Positions 21,594 through 33,749 of a DNA stretch of 64,000 nucleotides are shown here, in pieces. Each line of letters begins with the position of its first letter. Position 1 is the stretch's first letter. Both the position numbers and the translations under genes were made by a program. Source of the DNA: Reticulitermes speratus (Eukaryota > Arthropoda > Insecta > Blattodea > Rhinotermitidae); NCBI GenBank assembly GCA_021186555.1, contig JAJKFL010000003.1, forward strand, positions 49,749,630-49,813,629, given 5' to 3'. The notes beneath the pieces were generated by a model. It did not search any database. It worked only from the letters and a program-made list of their open reading frames with translations, and was not told the origin of the DNA.

Positions 21594-21843
21594 TTTTTCT
21601 TTTCCAATGGCTCGGCAGCCCCTTGGGGGCTTAGGCAGCCTCATTTTTCGAGGCTTCACGATCACACACTTTTTAAGACACACCACACTCGGTAGGACTC
21701 CTCTGGTCGAGGGACCAGCTCGTCGCAGGGACCTCTACCTGACAACACACAACACTCACAAGAGGCGGGATTCGAACCCACAATCCCAGTAAGCGAGCGG
21801 CCTTAGACCCACGCCTTAGACCGCGCGGCCACTGGGATCGGCC
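21594..21843 (-). mobile_element. SINE family B, near full length
   Basis: Minus-strand head GCCGATCCCAGTGGCCGCGC with tRNA-Leu-like box A, box B GGTTCGAATCCC, the CTGCGACGAGCTGGTCCCTC body and an A-rich end. Flanked by gttgaaatggat (21582-21593) and gttgaagtggat (21844-21855), a 12-bp duplication with one mismatch. About 15 bases after box B are lost. Confidence 0.9.
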
Positions 21844-21929
21844 GTTGAAGTGGATGGAACTGTTAATAGCTAACCAGTTTAAGATGTTCTTAGCGCACTT
21901 AATTACGTGTTTGTCCATTTATCCGTTCT

Positions 21930-22190
21930 TATTCTTCCAATGGCGCTACATCCGTGGGTGGGGCTTGACCTCCTCAGTGAGCTTCCGCCACTCCTCTCTT
22001 GACTGTGCACTAAGTCTCCAATTTCTACATCCAACCCGTGCGACGTCCTCTAACTCGTCGCACTACCTCAACTTTGGTCTGCCTCTTTTTCTACCTCATC
22101 ACGTATCCAGCCCATCTGCAATCCCTGCTTTATATTTATCCAACTGTTCTAATAGGAGTTTTAAGTGCTCCAGCTCTGCACAGGGATAAC
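21930..22190 (-). mobile_element. Non-LTR reverse transcriptase C-terminal relic
   Basis: The minus-strand frame reads DELEDVARVGCRNWRLSAQS and then REEWRKLTEEVKPHPRM followed by a stop. This is the usual last block of certain insect non-LTR reverse transcriptases, ending with ATGTAGCGCCATTGG. The upstream part is frameshifted and truncated. It differs from the other LINE tails here. Confidence 0.65.
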
Positions 22191-22349
22191 ACATTCCAAA
22201 TGCCTACAAACAAATCCTTTGCGACAGTCGTCTTAGTCAGACATAATCGCCACTTTTCGTGAAGCTAATATCTAACCCTCTCGTCACCATATATAGCCCA
22301 ACAACTGCACTGTAATTGGATACAGAAATATACAAACATGTAGTAAGCA

Positions 22350-22386
22350 TCGTACATGTTTCGGCCCTTTTCGGCCATCTTGAGCG
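22350..22386 (-). repeat. Hammerhead-like motif, worn copy
   Basis: Minus strand CTCAAGATGGCCGAAAAGGG then CCGAAACATGTACG. The GGCC/GGCC stem II and ACATGT are present; the core has C where G is required, so it is probably dead. Confidence 0.45.
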
Positions 22387-23177
22387 AGGTATTCAACAAG
22401 GAAAAATACGATAATGACTAGTTACGGTGACTTGTCTTACTGCACGGAACATGGGTAATGTTAAACTAAACTTTTCGGTTTTCTCAAGCGTCACATCTTG
22501 CGAAAAATCGACACCCCACCTACAGCGTCGATGTCATTATGATTTGTAACTTTTATCTGAACCATTTGTCCATGCGATGAACAGGCCCGTAGCCAGACAA
22601 TGAACACAGTGGGTGCAGCGGCTCCCAGTGCGGGTGCGTATACGTACATACATTTATATACGTATATAATGCTCTGTTATACATAAATTGTGTGTATATT
22701 ATGTATGTGTAGGCGTAAAAAGCGCCTTTGTCAGGACTCAAAATAAACACATAATGCGTTGTGTTACACTGCACAAAACATCTTGCGTAAACATGCATTT
22801 TTGAAAACGAGTTGTTTCCAAGCACGGCGGTTCAACAGAGGTAGGTAGGGTGGCGGTCGTTTTTTTAGGAGGCTGATCAGCATGTTTGTCTTCGATATTT
22901 TGCAAATTTCTAGTGGATGCATCCAGACTTGTAATGGGTTTATTGCACTCCATGGCAACTGGCATGGCGATAAATATTTAACGAAATACAAGGAGAAGTA
23001 GGCTTGTATAGTGTTAATAACTGTACAGCAGTAGGTGCGTGTCTGTAGCCTAATGGAACGCACTGCTGACACTGATTTGGTTTACCATCTTGTGTCTTGA
23101 GAAAATACGTAGCTGTAATATGGAATAAACATTATGTTGCAGACTTTAGAAAGTATTAGAATAGAAACGGATAAATG

Positions 23178-23316
23178 TAAAATTGTCTCTGTCCACGCCG
23201 TGAAGGCGTATGGGGGGAGCAGAAGTATAGTTTGTGCCCCTTTTTAACCTCGGCACTATACGGAGGTGAGTGGTCAACTTCACGCCCCTGAAAGAGCCCC
23301 GGTATCCGTTGCTCTG
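23178..23316 (-). mobile_element. SINE family A' fragment (3' half)
   Basis: The minus-strand sequence GGTGTTCACC-type junction is absent, but TGACCACTCACCTCCGTATA, the GCCGAGGTTAAAAAGGGG segment and TTCACGGCGTGGACAGAGAC match the 3' half of A'. The head is missing. Confidence 0.65.
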
Positions 23317-23319
23317 AAT

Positions 23320-24820
23320 ATTGATAATTGATTTTGCGTGTTATTTTCTTGAAGGGTATTATATGGTGATGGATATGTGACTGTCATTTAAGGTTTAAAT
23401 AGCACGTTGTGCTAAGGATGATAGGATAGCACCGAGAGGTGAATAAGGAAGAATGTAGACTTAAAGGGATTTATTGCAAACTTATATAGATATTCGGTAC
23501 ACTGTTTAAATCAAGTAGGGATTGAAGGAGAAATTCCCTCGGCCAGAAGGTGTTCACCAATAAATAGGCCTTTAGATACGCCGCGGTGTGTAAAGTGACA
23601 CACATTTGGAAAATGCGTGTGTACACCGGTTTAGAGTAACCTTTCAACTGATGTTGACGTTCGCATCTTAATTGCCGTGTAAAGGTAGACAAATAATTGT
23701 GTTTAGATGCCATTATTATTATTTACATTATGAAGATATTTTATTTGTCCATTAGTACGAATGCTAGCAATGCACTGCCAAGCGTGAAAACCCTGCCAGT
23801 TTGTTCTCTCACTTGTGTAAGTTGTTTGTTTTGTGTTTGACAGTTGTGTAATTCTGAGATTGACTTTGTTAATACTTTACTTATGAAATATGTAAACCTC
23901 TGGACGAATTACTGAGACATCTTAATTTGGCCGATTCAGAAAGGAATCGCGTAGTAAATGGGTTTATGCAACCCCGCCTCAAAATAAAATTCAATGCATT
24001 TCCCTCAATGTTTGTACAAATATAATTTATGAGATGCATTTCCCAAAATATTTATAAAGATCTGACGTAGCAGATTAGTATTTGTCCTCCGGGGAAACCG
24101 CGACAGCTTTGTGACGTTTAGTCACGACAGCTCGCTTGCAGCTGAACTGAATACAGATCAGTGAGTATGAAGAAAGTTAAATTGTGAGATAAACGCAGTA
24201 GGTGCTGCGCGGAACCATTATCATTATCATATTTTTTTTTTTGTTGAAGTTGATACCAGTCCAAAAAGTGGCCGTCCCTTTTGGGCACCATTTAGTCTCC
24301 GTGCTCTATTTCGTGAGGTTAAGAGACTCCTCCTCATTGTTTTTTTTTGTTATGCACAAAAACTGGTCTTGTGATACATGCGTAAAAGCAGCAAACGTGA
24401 TCTGCATATATGTAGACATGTTTAAAAAACATTCTTTTAAAACAGATTTTGTATTGAGTATATTAGGTCACAAATCGCAGGTTTGTTTTTGTGTTAGAAT
24501 TTTAGTAAAACGTGAAAATACTTAGGAGGGTGCTGACTCAGTACCCACACTTATCTGTTTTTTTTTTGTTTTTGTTGTGTTTGTGTAATTGTGTTATACC
24601 TGTGTATTTGTGTATTTATGTATTCGTGCTGGTTGCGTAATTGCCCCTGCGCTGTTAACCTGCACGTTAATAATGAATTGAAATCAATTGTTACGAGATG
24701 GGGAACCGCTCTTAATGTATGGAGAACAGTTTACATTCGTGTGAAGTTTGTGGTTCTGATGTGTATGATACGGCAGTATAGTTTGGTTGATAATTCGCAT
24801 TTTGAAGGAAAGTGATGCTT
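23320..24820. other. Unannotated non-coding stretch
   Basis: No gene, RNA or recognisable element is supported. It contains several T-rich runs (24230, 24343, 24561). Confidence 0.4.
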
Positions 24821-24824
24821 CCCT

Positions 24825-24915
24825 CTTCAGCGTAGAAGATGGAAGCAGCAGGTTCCTCCGAAACTACGGTGCCTATCTACCAAACTACATAGTATCACAT
24901 CCCGGAAGACTGTGA
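24825..24915 (+). repeat. Hammerhead-related arm, GGAAGCAGCA subtype
   Basis: AGAAGATGGAAGCAGCAGGT then TCCTCCGAAACTACGGTGCC, followed by the CTACCAAACTACATAGTATC tail shared with 30650 and 40569. Core and stem II are partly kept. Confidence 0.45.
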
Positions 24916-25030
24916 TGGTGACGTATTGAGATTATGTCCATGTAAGGGGGTGCTGATACACATAGTGTTTTAAGTGTTCATTTTGTAGCGTTTCATATTA
25001 CCGCGTATTTCGTCATTAAATTACAGAAAT

Positions 25031-25662
25031 GAAAACCAATAAAATGCACTTTCTTGAGGGAGAAACCCGTAATTGTCTATAATTAATCCGCTACATGTTT
25101 CGGCCCCCTCAGGCCATTATCAAGCAATTACAAAGAGAAGTGTATAAAGATACAACAGTGCATATATCAACGAACCGCTTTACATATTTTAGTAGACATT
25201 TTACTCAACTCTTGGCCCATTTAACCTTTTATTTTTTAACTTTTTATGTTTATGTATACATATGTGGGTTGTTGATTTCTTTTTCTGTGGCGCTACGGCC
25301 CAAATCTGACCTAGGCCGCCTTATTGTTGAGGTTTCTAGATCACACACAGACACATACACGGTAGGTCTTTACTGACCGTGATCAGCTCGTCTTACCTAC
25401 ATAGCACACAACAAACATATGAAACGAACATTCATACCCTCAGCGGGATTCGAACCAGCGATTCAAGCAATCAGGCGGCTGCAGACCTAAGCCTTAGACC
25501 ACGTGGCCACCGGGATAGGCGGTTTGTTGATATACGCAGTGTTGTATCTCTTTGTAATTACTTGAAGCTCCTTGATAAAGGCCCAAGAGGCCGAAACATG
25601 TAGCAGACTAATTGTAGACTGAGGGTTTGCTCCCTAAATACATTGTATCTTGTTGGTTTTAA
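25031..25662. mobile_element. Inverted-repeat element with hammerhead-like arms, interrupted by SINE B
   Basis: Left arm 25031-25150 and right arm 25535-25662 are inverted copies over about 110 nt: AAACCC..AATTGTCTATAATTA..GCTACATGTTTCGGCC at left, with its complement GGCCGAAACATGTAGC at 25590. Stem II is GGCC..GGCC in both arms. The core reads UUGAUAA, so these copies probably do not cleave. The centre holds a SINE B insertion. Confidence 0.65.
25272..25521 (-). mobile_element. SINE family B (diverged)
   Basis: On the minus strand: GCCTATCCCGGTGGCCACGT head, box B GGTTCGAATCCC, a worn B body and a pyrimidine-rich tail complement. Flanks ggttgttgat and ggtttgttgat suggest a target-site duplication. 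It lies inside the inverted-repeat element at 25031-25662. Confidence 0.75.
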
Positions 25663-27560
25663 TTTATTTGAGTTTATTTTGATGTCGTACTTGTAAGATA
25701 TAATGTATGTATTTTAATTTAATTTGATAAGGATAAACGGCAATAAACAGCGCAATTATGCTAGCACAGCATAATGTGCAATGCATTCTTCTCACCCTTA
25801 AATAACAGCGTGCTGTCATTATGTACTTACTGTTGGTGTAATGGAGCTACGCCGGCTTGTTCCTTATGTCGACTTCTGATCCAGTTAGCCGTGTTAATGA
25901 CGTTCGGAGCAACCACTTGTGCTTATCTGCCCTTCACTGCTGTAATGCGATGATCAGTAAGCAATATCACCCACTTGACATCAGTGTGTCCTTCCTGGCT
26001 ATACTGTGATGTCTTATTTCTTCTTAGCTTGTCCTCATCTGTACATAGTCACGTGAAAGAAGACTTCGCTAAACAGATTATAATTTTACGACAATTATCA
26101 GCCAATGTCATCAGTGCCTGTAGCGATGACAGACGATGACATTCTTACTGGATGTTTCGGATTCTTTTTGCGACCATTTTTTTGCCTTCTGACACCGTTA
26201 GGTAACCTTCTGAGGACACTCACTCGCTAATTACATACACATCAACCTTGTATGCGTGTTTGTTCTGTTGTATTTTTTTTTCGTTCTTATGTCGAAAGTA
26301 TGCTATTGTGGGCTGCGTTCGTTTCCTATCCCACCATTGAGATCTCCGTACTGCATCGCTCGCGAACACACGTAAAGGACGGAGGTTATATATGCCGTTC
26401 TTAGAATCAGTCGGCTATTTGTAAAGCCATGATTCATCACTATACATCTCACCTCTGTTGATCATATGCAGACCTGACACCTGTGGCAAAATCACATCAC
26501 ACATATAGCTGTGTCCATAAAACACCCACACTTAACGACCGTCTCTTACTGTATTTCACTTAGGGCAATAGAACATTATTCTTTTACGACTATTTGCTTC
26601 TATGACCGAAAGTAACGCTTCGAATATCACTGTCATACGAGTGGATGGAGGAAGTGTGTTCAGACTACGCTCTGTTGCTGTTGGTAGTGTACGCTGTGTC
26701 GAAATATTTACGTGTTAGATTTGAACTCACTTCACCTTTGTCACGAAACACACACGAATATTTCCTTCTGGAATGAGCTGCTGTGGCTAGGAAGTTGGTA
26801 GCAGGATCTTCAAGTTGGTTTTTTGGTAGAAGATCAAATGAGTGCCTGTGAGGTCCGTACGCTGCTTGTTATAGTCGTGTTATTCGGCTTGTTAGCACTG
26901 GCTCTTCCCCTCACAGACCCCAGAACTGTTGTGTTCGTTTTTGGTATGTAGTAGTTACCCTCTTTACGCTTGTCACAGTTGACCCCATCACTGATCGACT
27001 ATTTGTTCGCTCCTTGCCACTCCAGACTGCGGACTGGACTGACGGCCATGTGTCCGGTTACACAGTAAAAGTGCTCAGGACGTGAGCAGGCCTTTAGAGA
27101 AAAGACCATTAGCGTTCACTCTCGGTCTGTCGACCGGTACGAAGGGAAGGTAAAAAGTGAAGTTGGAGAGTTGGTGGGGGAAGACGTGGTGACTGCTTGG
27201 AGTGTGTAGGCGTACTGGGGATCTCCGAATGTACTTGCGTAGTCATGTATAGAGACGGAGTTCTAAGTGGCCGGTGTCATACTAGTGGAGAGATTACTTT
27301 TCGTATTTAATGCTAAATGCTGTGTTCATACATGCTGTCATAAGTTCCGCTTTAGTACATGTCCACGTAATCGATAACCGAACGGCACTGTCAAGTGGCT
27401 GCAACCCATTTATATTGAAGATGATACCGGGTTCCAATCTCAACGCGGAGACTGGCTGTCCTGACTTCGGTTTTCCGCTTGTTTTAATGAGTCTCCAGGC
27501 GAATCCCGTGACAGTGCAGAAGTGCTTCATTCCACTCCTTTCCCTTTCGTTATTTAGTAA
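25663..27560. other. Unannotated non-coding stretch
   Basis: About 1.9 kb in which I recognise no repeat or gene. It may be single-copy intronic or intergenic DNA. Confidence 0.4.
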
Positions 27561-27562
27561 TC

Positions 27563-27790
27563 ACAAAGGACCACTTTGCAGACCTAGGCGTAAATGGGAA
27601 GATGGTATTAGAATGGATCTTACAGAAATCAGTTCGGAAGACAGGACTGATCTGGCTCGGATTAGGGACAGGTGGCAGCTCTTGTGAACGTGGTAATTAA
27701 TCTTTGGGTTCCATAAAATGCGGGAAATTTCTTGACTAGCTGAGGACCTAAGCGTTACAAGAAAGACTTTGCTCCATGGAGTCAGTCATT
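27563..27790 (+). mobile_element. Non-LTR retrotransposon 3' end (relic)
   Basis: The frame reads CRPRRKWEDGIRMDLTEI and then LARIRDRWQLL, equivalent to the [14 protein letters not shown]...AQDRDRWR tail. This is followed by the TTCCATAAAATGCGGGAAAT and CTTTGCTCCATGGAGTCAG 3' UTR seen at 35437 and 60408. Confidence 0.75.
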
Positions 27791-27975
27791 CAGTCAGTAA
27801 TCAGCCTATCATTTTACACTGTGTAACCTGAGCTACTGAGAGCGTCGTTAATCAAGTTGTAACCAGTTCATGTCTGTGTATTTTGTGTTTGTGTTATGTT
27901 TAGCGACGCCATCAGGAACAGACCATATGGCATCGAATGAGTGGATAATAATTATGAATTTGAAAGGATGTAGAA

Positions 27976-28176
27976 CATGGGTTTACAACCCGCGGCCCGC
28001 CAGGTTGTATTTTGCGGCCCGCGTCCACATTTGTAAATTGTGTATATAGTATAAAAATTACACAGTAATTAAGGCGGTTACGTACACCGCTTACTGTTCT
28101 TTTGCCACGTGCGACCCGCGAACCAGCCAACAATAACGGATGTGGCCTTTTACCATAAAAGTGTCGGACACCCATG
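27976..28176. mobile_element. hAT-like non-autonomous DNA transposon
   Basis: About 200 bp with ends CATGGGTTTACAACCCG and, inverted, CATGGGTGTCCGACAC. Eight-base flanks are atgtagaa (27968-27975) and agctagaa (28177-28184), six of eight matching, the length used by hAT elements. The interior has GCGGCCCGC repeats typical of this kind of element. No transposase. Confidence 0.65.
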
Positions 28177-28887
28177 AGCTAGAAGAAATCGGTCGTGGCC
28201 TATTTGAAGGTACTATGCCGGTATTTCACTGGCTTGACTGAGAATAACCACGAAAAGTTTCGGTCACGGTAGGGTTTTGGGCCGGGCACCAGCTAAGTAC
28301 AAGGCAGAGGGGTTCCGTCTCGGCCAACTTGTTCGGTGTGTCCATATATAAGTTGTAATACTGTCCCTGTCTAAGAAGTAATAGAAAATAGAATCTGGAT
28401 AACGCGTTGTGTATATCAAGCCGCTATACGAATGGCGTGCATTTCTTTAATGCGGAAGCGAGTATAGCGTAGAATACATCGTATATCTTTCTAGAATATG
28501 GCTTTAGAATAGCAAGACAGACCACTGCATTCGCCTGTTTAAAAAAAAAATTAGATGCGTTTTGAAACGCGACAGATAATTTCGTCATGTCCTTCCGTTT
28601 TCCTAGAACTAACACGGCTCAAACTATGATCGACGTACGCGAGTTGTCTCGGAACTGTTTTGGTTCAGTTAGGTTTACTTTGTTGCATAAATTAACTTTT
28701 ACGTATGTATTTTTAGAGCTGTTGATAGGCTTTTATGGAACTTCATATACAGCACTTGCATTACAGTCGTTTTTGTCTTGATTTTCATTCATTTTAAGAG
28801 CCACTTTACTTTCGGGCCCTGTTCTACTAAGAACTGCATTCTGCATAACGTAGTCGGTATAGCGACATGTTTGTATTCGTATACATA

Positions 28888-29303
28888 CAGGGTGTACAAA
28901 TACCAGACGACTAAATTTTGCACTGTGGCGCATAATATTTTACAGTCCTCAGTATGGAACTTCAGGGCCGGGATAGCGTAGTCGTTGTAGCGCCTCGCTA
29001 TTTGGTGGACGGTCCGGGGATCGAATCCCGGTGGGGGGCGAGATTCTCCGCACCGGCCCTGGAGCCCACCCAGCCTCCTGTACAGTGGGTGCCGGGTCTC
29101 TTTCTAGGGGCTAAAGCGGCCGGGGCGTGGCGTTGACCACCTCCCTCTAGAGCTGAGGTTAAAGAAAGAGTAGATCTATACTTGTACTTCTCGTCTGGGT
29201 CTTCCTGGCACGTTATAGGCAGTATGGAACATGCTTCATGTCACTTTTCTGGCGCCTGGAATTTTGAGGGGGCTCCTAGATTTTGGAAAATTTGTGCTCC
29301 CCT
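28888..29303. mobile_element. Element E copy 1 (hAT-like MITE), interrupted by SINE A
   Basis: CAGGGTGTACAAATACC... at left and ...TTTGTGCTCCCCTG at right match element E at 39547-39712, including TCAGTATGGAAC and TCTGGCGCCT. The two halves are split by a SINE A at 28961-29219. Terminal inverted CAGGGGTG-type ends suggest hAT. Confidence 0.6.
28961..29219 (+). mobile_element. SINE family A, full length with target duplication
   Basis: GGGCCGGGATAGCGTAGTCG head, box B GGATCGAATCCC, and the body with CTTTCTAGGGGCTAAAGCGG. Flanked by cagtatggaac at 28950-28960 and 29220-29230, an 11-bp perfect duplication. It is inserted in element E. Confidence 0.9.
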
Positions 29304-29309
29304 GCACAA

Positions 29310-29340
<31 letters not shown>
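29304..29340 (+). repeat. (CA)n microsatellite
   Basis: CACAACACACACCACACACA and further CA units directly after the element E end. Confidence 0.9.
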
Positions 29341-30648
29341 AGGCGCACGCGTGTGTAATTCACTGAAAGAAACCATTTGCTCACAGATATAAACCAAAGG
29401 TAAAGATGTTGCCAGCTTCCTCCTGTTACCTGGGTCTTGGCTGGAGGGCAAGCCCTGCTTTTAAGTAGGGAATAAAAGAATTACACTTTCCTTTGTATCG
29501 ATTGTGTTGAACATTTATTGTTCGTAATGATACTGTAGCGAATGTACAGGCCTTGAGGTATTAAATTGGCGAGGAAGGACTTTTTTTTTGTCAGTTTACA
29601 TTTCTTTTTACCATGCGTGTTGATGTAGCATTAACGTATGATGTTTGTGTCCTACTTAGGTTTGTTGTTGATGGGAAACTTTATGTTTTCCAAGTTCATT
29701 GTCACTTTCAGTTATAGCTCTCTACTGCAGTGGTTAGTCTGACCCACTGAATGATCTTCCCAGGAGATGGTAATGGGAATATAATGTTACTGTTGTGGTA
29801 ACAAAAGGAGTTTATTTTCGTTTTCGCCACAGAATTACGGCGAGGAACTTTTTTTTGACATTCTGATTTGTTTGCTGATTCTGTTGTCAGCAGTTTGGAG
29901 ACGAAGCAAACGTACGAATTTGTGAATTGTTTCAGGTTCAGTGCAGGGGGATTCTGTAACCAAATATTTATGTTCAGTTTTTAGAATTAAATTAAGTTTG
30001 AGAGTTTTGAAGTCCTGGCGGCGGTGCATGTGAAGAATAGGATGTAACTTTATGTACGAGTATTTTATTTTTTATTTATTTATTTATTTGTGGTTTATTC
30101 AGCGACTCTGTGACCAGCTCACGTTTTATGGCATCGAGTGTTGAGATGTTTTGTGAATAATTAATTGGAAATCGTTTGGAAGGAAACTGTTGTTGCCTAA
30201 TCTGAGCTACTGCCCCCAACATTCGCTAGAAGGGACTGAATAAAGCCACGAGAAACCTCTCAGGATGACCCGGTGCCTCCAGAACAAATCAAAAGCTGTG
30301 CCGCTTGAGCCAACTTGATCGGTTTGACGTCATGTAGTTTGGTATGCAGATAGCAAACTACACGTTACGTCACTTTAAACCGTATACCCTAAATGAAGCG
30401 TGTTTCCAAAATCATTTCAGGTAATTTAAGTGCCTGTGCTTGTCCTGGAACTCGTTGAGGTCATCTTGGAAGTTAAGAAAGAGCTGTAGTAAATGACAGA
30501 ACGTAATGTTACTGAAGTGATGATGCATTTTCAGTTAGTGCAGTTTGTGCGCCGGCCTGTGTTAACACAAAGGGCGTGTTTAATGTGAGATCTGAAGTTG
30601 TCGCAGTTGTGGTCATCGTTCTTACGCAGTGTAGTTGCAGTTTCTTCG
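29341..30648. other. Unannotated non-coding stretch
   Basis: No gene is supported. A short (ATTT)n run lies at 30060-30090. Confidence 0.4.
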
Positions 30649-30649
30649 T

Positions 30650-30772
30650 TTCCGACGAACCTGTCGTCTCCGTCTTCAGGGTAGATGGAGGCAGTAGTTT
30701 TCTTCCGAAACGTCGGTAATTAGCTACAAAACTGTATGCCGTCACATCCCAGAAGACAGTATCGACGTTTAA
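30650..30772 (+). repeat. Hammerhead-related arm, GGAGGCAGTA subtype
   Basis: GGGTAGATGGAGGCAGTAGT, then TTCTTCCGAAACGTCGGTAA and the tail ACTGTATGCCGTCACATCCC. It shares the layout of the copies at 24825 and 40569. A CCGTCTTCAGGGTAGATGG piece overlaps the start. Confidence 0.45.
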
Positions 30773-30876
30773 TGTTTATGGCTACAGCGTCTTTATGCGG
30801 TCTGTACTTCACATTTTTTTTTTCTGTTTTAATCGAATTACATTTCACGGGAAGATAGCCATGGGTTAAGAACATA

Positions 30877-31060
30877 CAGTCCAACTCGGATATAACGTCA
30901 TGAAAGGGACTGAATAGTTTATGTCGTTATAAACGAGTGTTGTTGTAACCAAGGAGAATAATGTTGTGGCTAACATGAGGAATTAATTTGTACCACAGAA
31001 TATATGACGCTATAGACGAGGTGTCGTTTAAGCCGATGTCGTTATAGCCGGGTTCGACTG
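30877..31060. mobile_element. Pogo-like MITE, copy 1
   Basis: Terminal inverted repeats CAGTCCAACTCGGATATAAC and, at the right end, GTTATAGCCGGGTTCGACTG, flanked by TA on both sides (30875-30876, 31061-31062). The TA duplication and CAGT..TATAAC ends suit pogo/Tigger-type Tc1-mariner elements. 184 bp, non-coding; a second copy is at 58768-58950. Confidence 0.8.
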
Positions 31061-31411
31061 TATTTTGAACGGTTACTTTTAATTCGCCGAGAGGAAGTCT
31101 TACCAGGTATAAAAGGGTCTTGTGCTGTTACGCGGGGTCTCTAAATGCACCTGACTACGTGTCAAAATTTCCTTAGAGGATGTTGGCACAAGAAATCACA
31201 GGAGCATACACCGCGATTGCGAACTTGCGATATACCCACTGCTGTTACCCAGTCTTGTATTTTGTTCTTTGGACTGTGCATTGGACATAGAATTGAAACA
31301 TACTGAAGACGAATGTGAATAGGCATGTACCCCTGTCAAGCATGGAATTAGTGTGACTTATATATTTGAAAATTGAGTGTCTAGGTAACATACGTGTTTT
31401 CTGTATACTAA

Positions 31412-31795
31412 TTGAAGGAAGGAGACCACATGGAAGATCTAGGCATAGATGGTAGGGTAATATTAAAATGGCGATGAAAGAAATGAGATGGTTGATGGTA
31501 ATGGTGTAGACTCAGCTTCGTATTCAATTGGTACCGATGTTTTTTTCATGGGGTAAAGCGACCGGGGCGTGACGTTTAAGAATGCCGAGGTTAAGAATGA
31601 GTGGGGCTATACATCCACTTCCCCCTATATGCCTTCATGGCGTGGAGGGGACAAGTGAGTGAGGACTGGATTTATCTGGCTTAGGATAGGGACCATTGAG
31701 GGGCTGTTGTGAAAACGGTAATGAGTGATCGGATTGCGCAAAATGTGGGAAATTTTCCTAGCTTCTGAAGAAGAACTGTCCTCCATGGAGTAAGT
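31412..31795 (+). mobile_element. Non-LTR retrotransposon 3' end split by SINE A' fragment
   Basis: 31412-31525 (AAGGAAGGAGACCACATGGA, GCATAGATGGTAGGGTAATA) and 31652-31795 (GGACTGGATTTATCTGGCTT, AGGATAGGGACC, CTGTCCTCCATGGAG) are consecutive parts of the same LINE tail as at 27563 and 56200. The gap holds part of a SINE A'. Confidence 0.7.
31549..31651 (+). mobile_element. SINE family A' fragment (3' end)
   Basis: GGGGTAAAGCGACCGGGGCG, GCCGAGGTTAAGAATGAGTG and GCCTTCATGGCGTGGAGGGG. The head and first half are missing, and the ACCACTCACC part is deleted. It lies within a LINE tail. Confidence 0.7.
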
Positions 31796-32368
31796 AGGAC
31801 AGAAGGAAGAATGGAGTACAATTAGTGCTAATCAGTCTTGTCATATAATTACAGCTCAGAAAAACACGGTGTGTCCGGCATTGTTCTTTCGTGTCCCGAG
31901 TACTTGCATACACATGGTTGACCTCCCCACCCCCCTTTGGAAACGCTAAAAGCAATGTCTAGCTTTTGGCATACAACACACTCAAAGTGAAAGTGAATGA
32001 ATGTCACGAATGTATGCTTCTTGTCGAGTCCAGTCGAATTGTCTCTAGTCATTCGGTGTGCTGGTTCAAGTGTACATTGTTTTGCCCCAGATTCCAAATT
32101 CAGTTTCTGCCACTGTCATGCTTACCTTGTGTTGAACGAATCTGTGTTTGTATTGTATTCTTTTCAGTCGCTATCCACCTTCCATGCTTATTGGGGCATG
32201 ACATCTCGATTAGAGAACAGACAGCATAGTTGGCTTGAAAGTGTAAGGGTCTCAGTATGCTTCAGGGAATTTGGCGAGTCGTCGCATTTAAATGTGTGTC
32301 GGGGGAAGTCGATGCTTTGTTGTATTTAGAAGTGTTTGTCTGAAAACGCATCAGATTTTTCATAACGA

Positions 32369-32490
32369 CAGTGGTTTTTGAAATTCTTGGTACCGCGGAC
32401 CCCTTTAACAAGTTTCATTAATTCTGCAGAACTTTTCCTCAAAATTGTCTCCAACTTGTGGACCTCTGAGGCACAGATCGCGGTAACATA
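32369..32490 (+). repeat. Possible single end of a hAT-like element
   Basis: CAGTGGTTTTTGAAATTCTT then GGTACCGCGGACCCC resembles the CAGTGGTTCCCAAAG...CGCGGACCCC end at 48756. No opposite end or 8-bp duplication was found. Confidence 0.3.
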
Positions 32491-32742
32491 TAAAGTTCGA
32501 CTACGTGCCAACAGCAAACGTACATAAACTCTAAGAATAGCTTTGTAAAGTCAGTGTGAAAATTCATTACAAAAATATGATTTTCGTAGCAGTAGTGACG
32601 ATAGAGCTAAGACTAGAAAACCCCTAAAGGAAAAACTGCATGTTTGAGCTTTATAAATGCCGTGTTTTACCATTATTCCAGTTAACCACCTCTTGTAAAG
32701 TATTAAATTTTTTCAGCACAATATTGTTTCCTTCTAATGTAT

Positions 32743-33007
32743 TTTTTTTTTCTATGGCTCGACAGCCCATATGGGCCTGGGCCTCCTCGTTTCGTCGAGG
32801 TTTCATGGTCACACACATTTGAGACACACCACAGTCGGTAGGACTCCTCTGGACGAGGGACCAGCTCGTCGCAGAGACCTCTACCTGACAACACACAACA
32901 CTCACAAGAGACAGACATCCATGCCCCCGGTGGGATTCGAACCCACGATCCTAGTAAGCGAGCGGCCGAAGACCCACGCCTTAGACCGCACGGCCACTGG
33001 GATCGGC
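32743..33007 (-). mobile_element. SINE family B, full length with target duplication
   Basis: Minus-strand head GCCGATCCCAGTGGCCGTGC, box B GGTTCGAATCCC and the full B body ending in an A-rich tail. Flanked by ccttctaatgtat at 32730-32742 and 33008-33020, a 13-bp perfect duplication, so probably young. Confidence 0.95.
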
Positions 33008-33484
33008 CCTTCTAATGTATAACAGGTGGAAATAATCTCGCGGGCATCCTTGCCAGGTTTCGCCGACCGCTTTTCGATAACTATTGATGGATGTTATTTA
33101 AATTTGTAGCGAAAGTGTCTTTAAAAGGCTGATTTATGGGAATTGAAACTACCGAATTTAAGGTATGTTTAAGAACAGGCATACATGGGCATACCCACGC
33201 AACGAGATAAGCCCTTAAATCGTTAGAGGATGAAATTCAACTCAACTTCGTGTGCTCTGAAATTTATCTCCTACCGCACAACAAATGCACGACGTCTCTA
33301 TTACAAAGATTAGTTGGTGTTACTTTGGGGGATAATTCGCTGTTTATTCTGAGAATTGTACTCAGCCCGTTGAGCTCGGTTAGTAGTAGTTAGTTTGTAT
33401 TATTTTAAATGTGTTAATGTGCAGTAACCACTGTGCTTTAAGTGATTAGTGGTTGGGAAAATTGCGTACAGTAACATATTCTGT

Positions 33485-33749
33485 GCCGATCTCAGTGGCC
33501 GCGCGGTCTAAGGCGTGGGTCTACGGCCGCTCGCTTGCTGCGATTGTGGGTTCGAATCCCGCCGGGGGCATGGATGTCTGTCTCTTGTGAGTGTTGTGTG
33601 TTGTCAGGTAGAGGTCTCTGCGACGGGCTGGTCCCTCGTCCAGAGGAGTCCTACCGAGTGCGGCGTGTCTAAAGTGTGTGATCACGAAGCCTCGAAAAAT
33701 GAGGAGGCCTTGGCCCCCTAGGGGCTGTCGAGCCATAGGAAAAAAAAAA
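33485..33749 (+). mobile_element. SINE family B, full length
   Basis: GCCGATCTCAGTGGCCGCGC head, box B GGTTCGAATCCC, body with CTCTGCGACGGGCTGGTCCC, and a ten-A tail. Flanks catattctg and cattctg may be a shortened target duplication. Confidence 0.92.
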
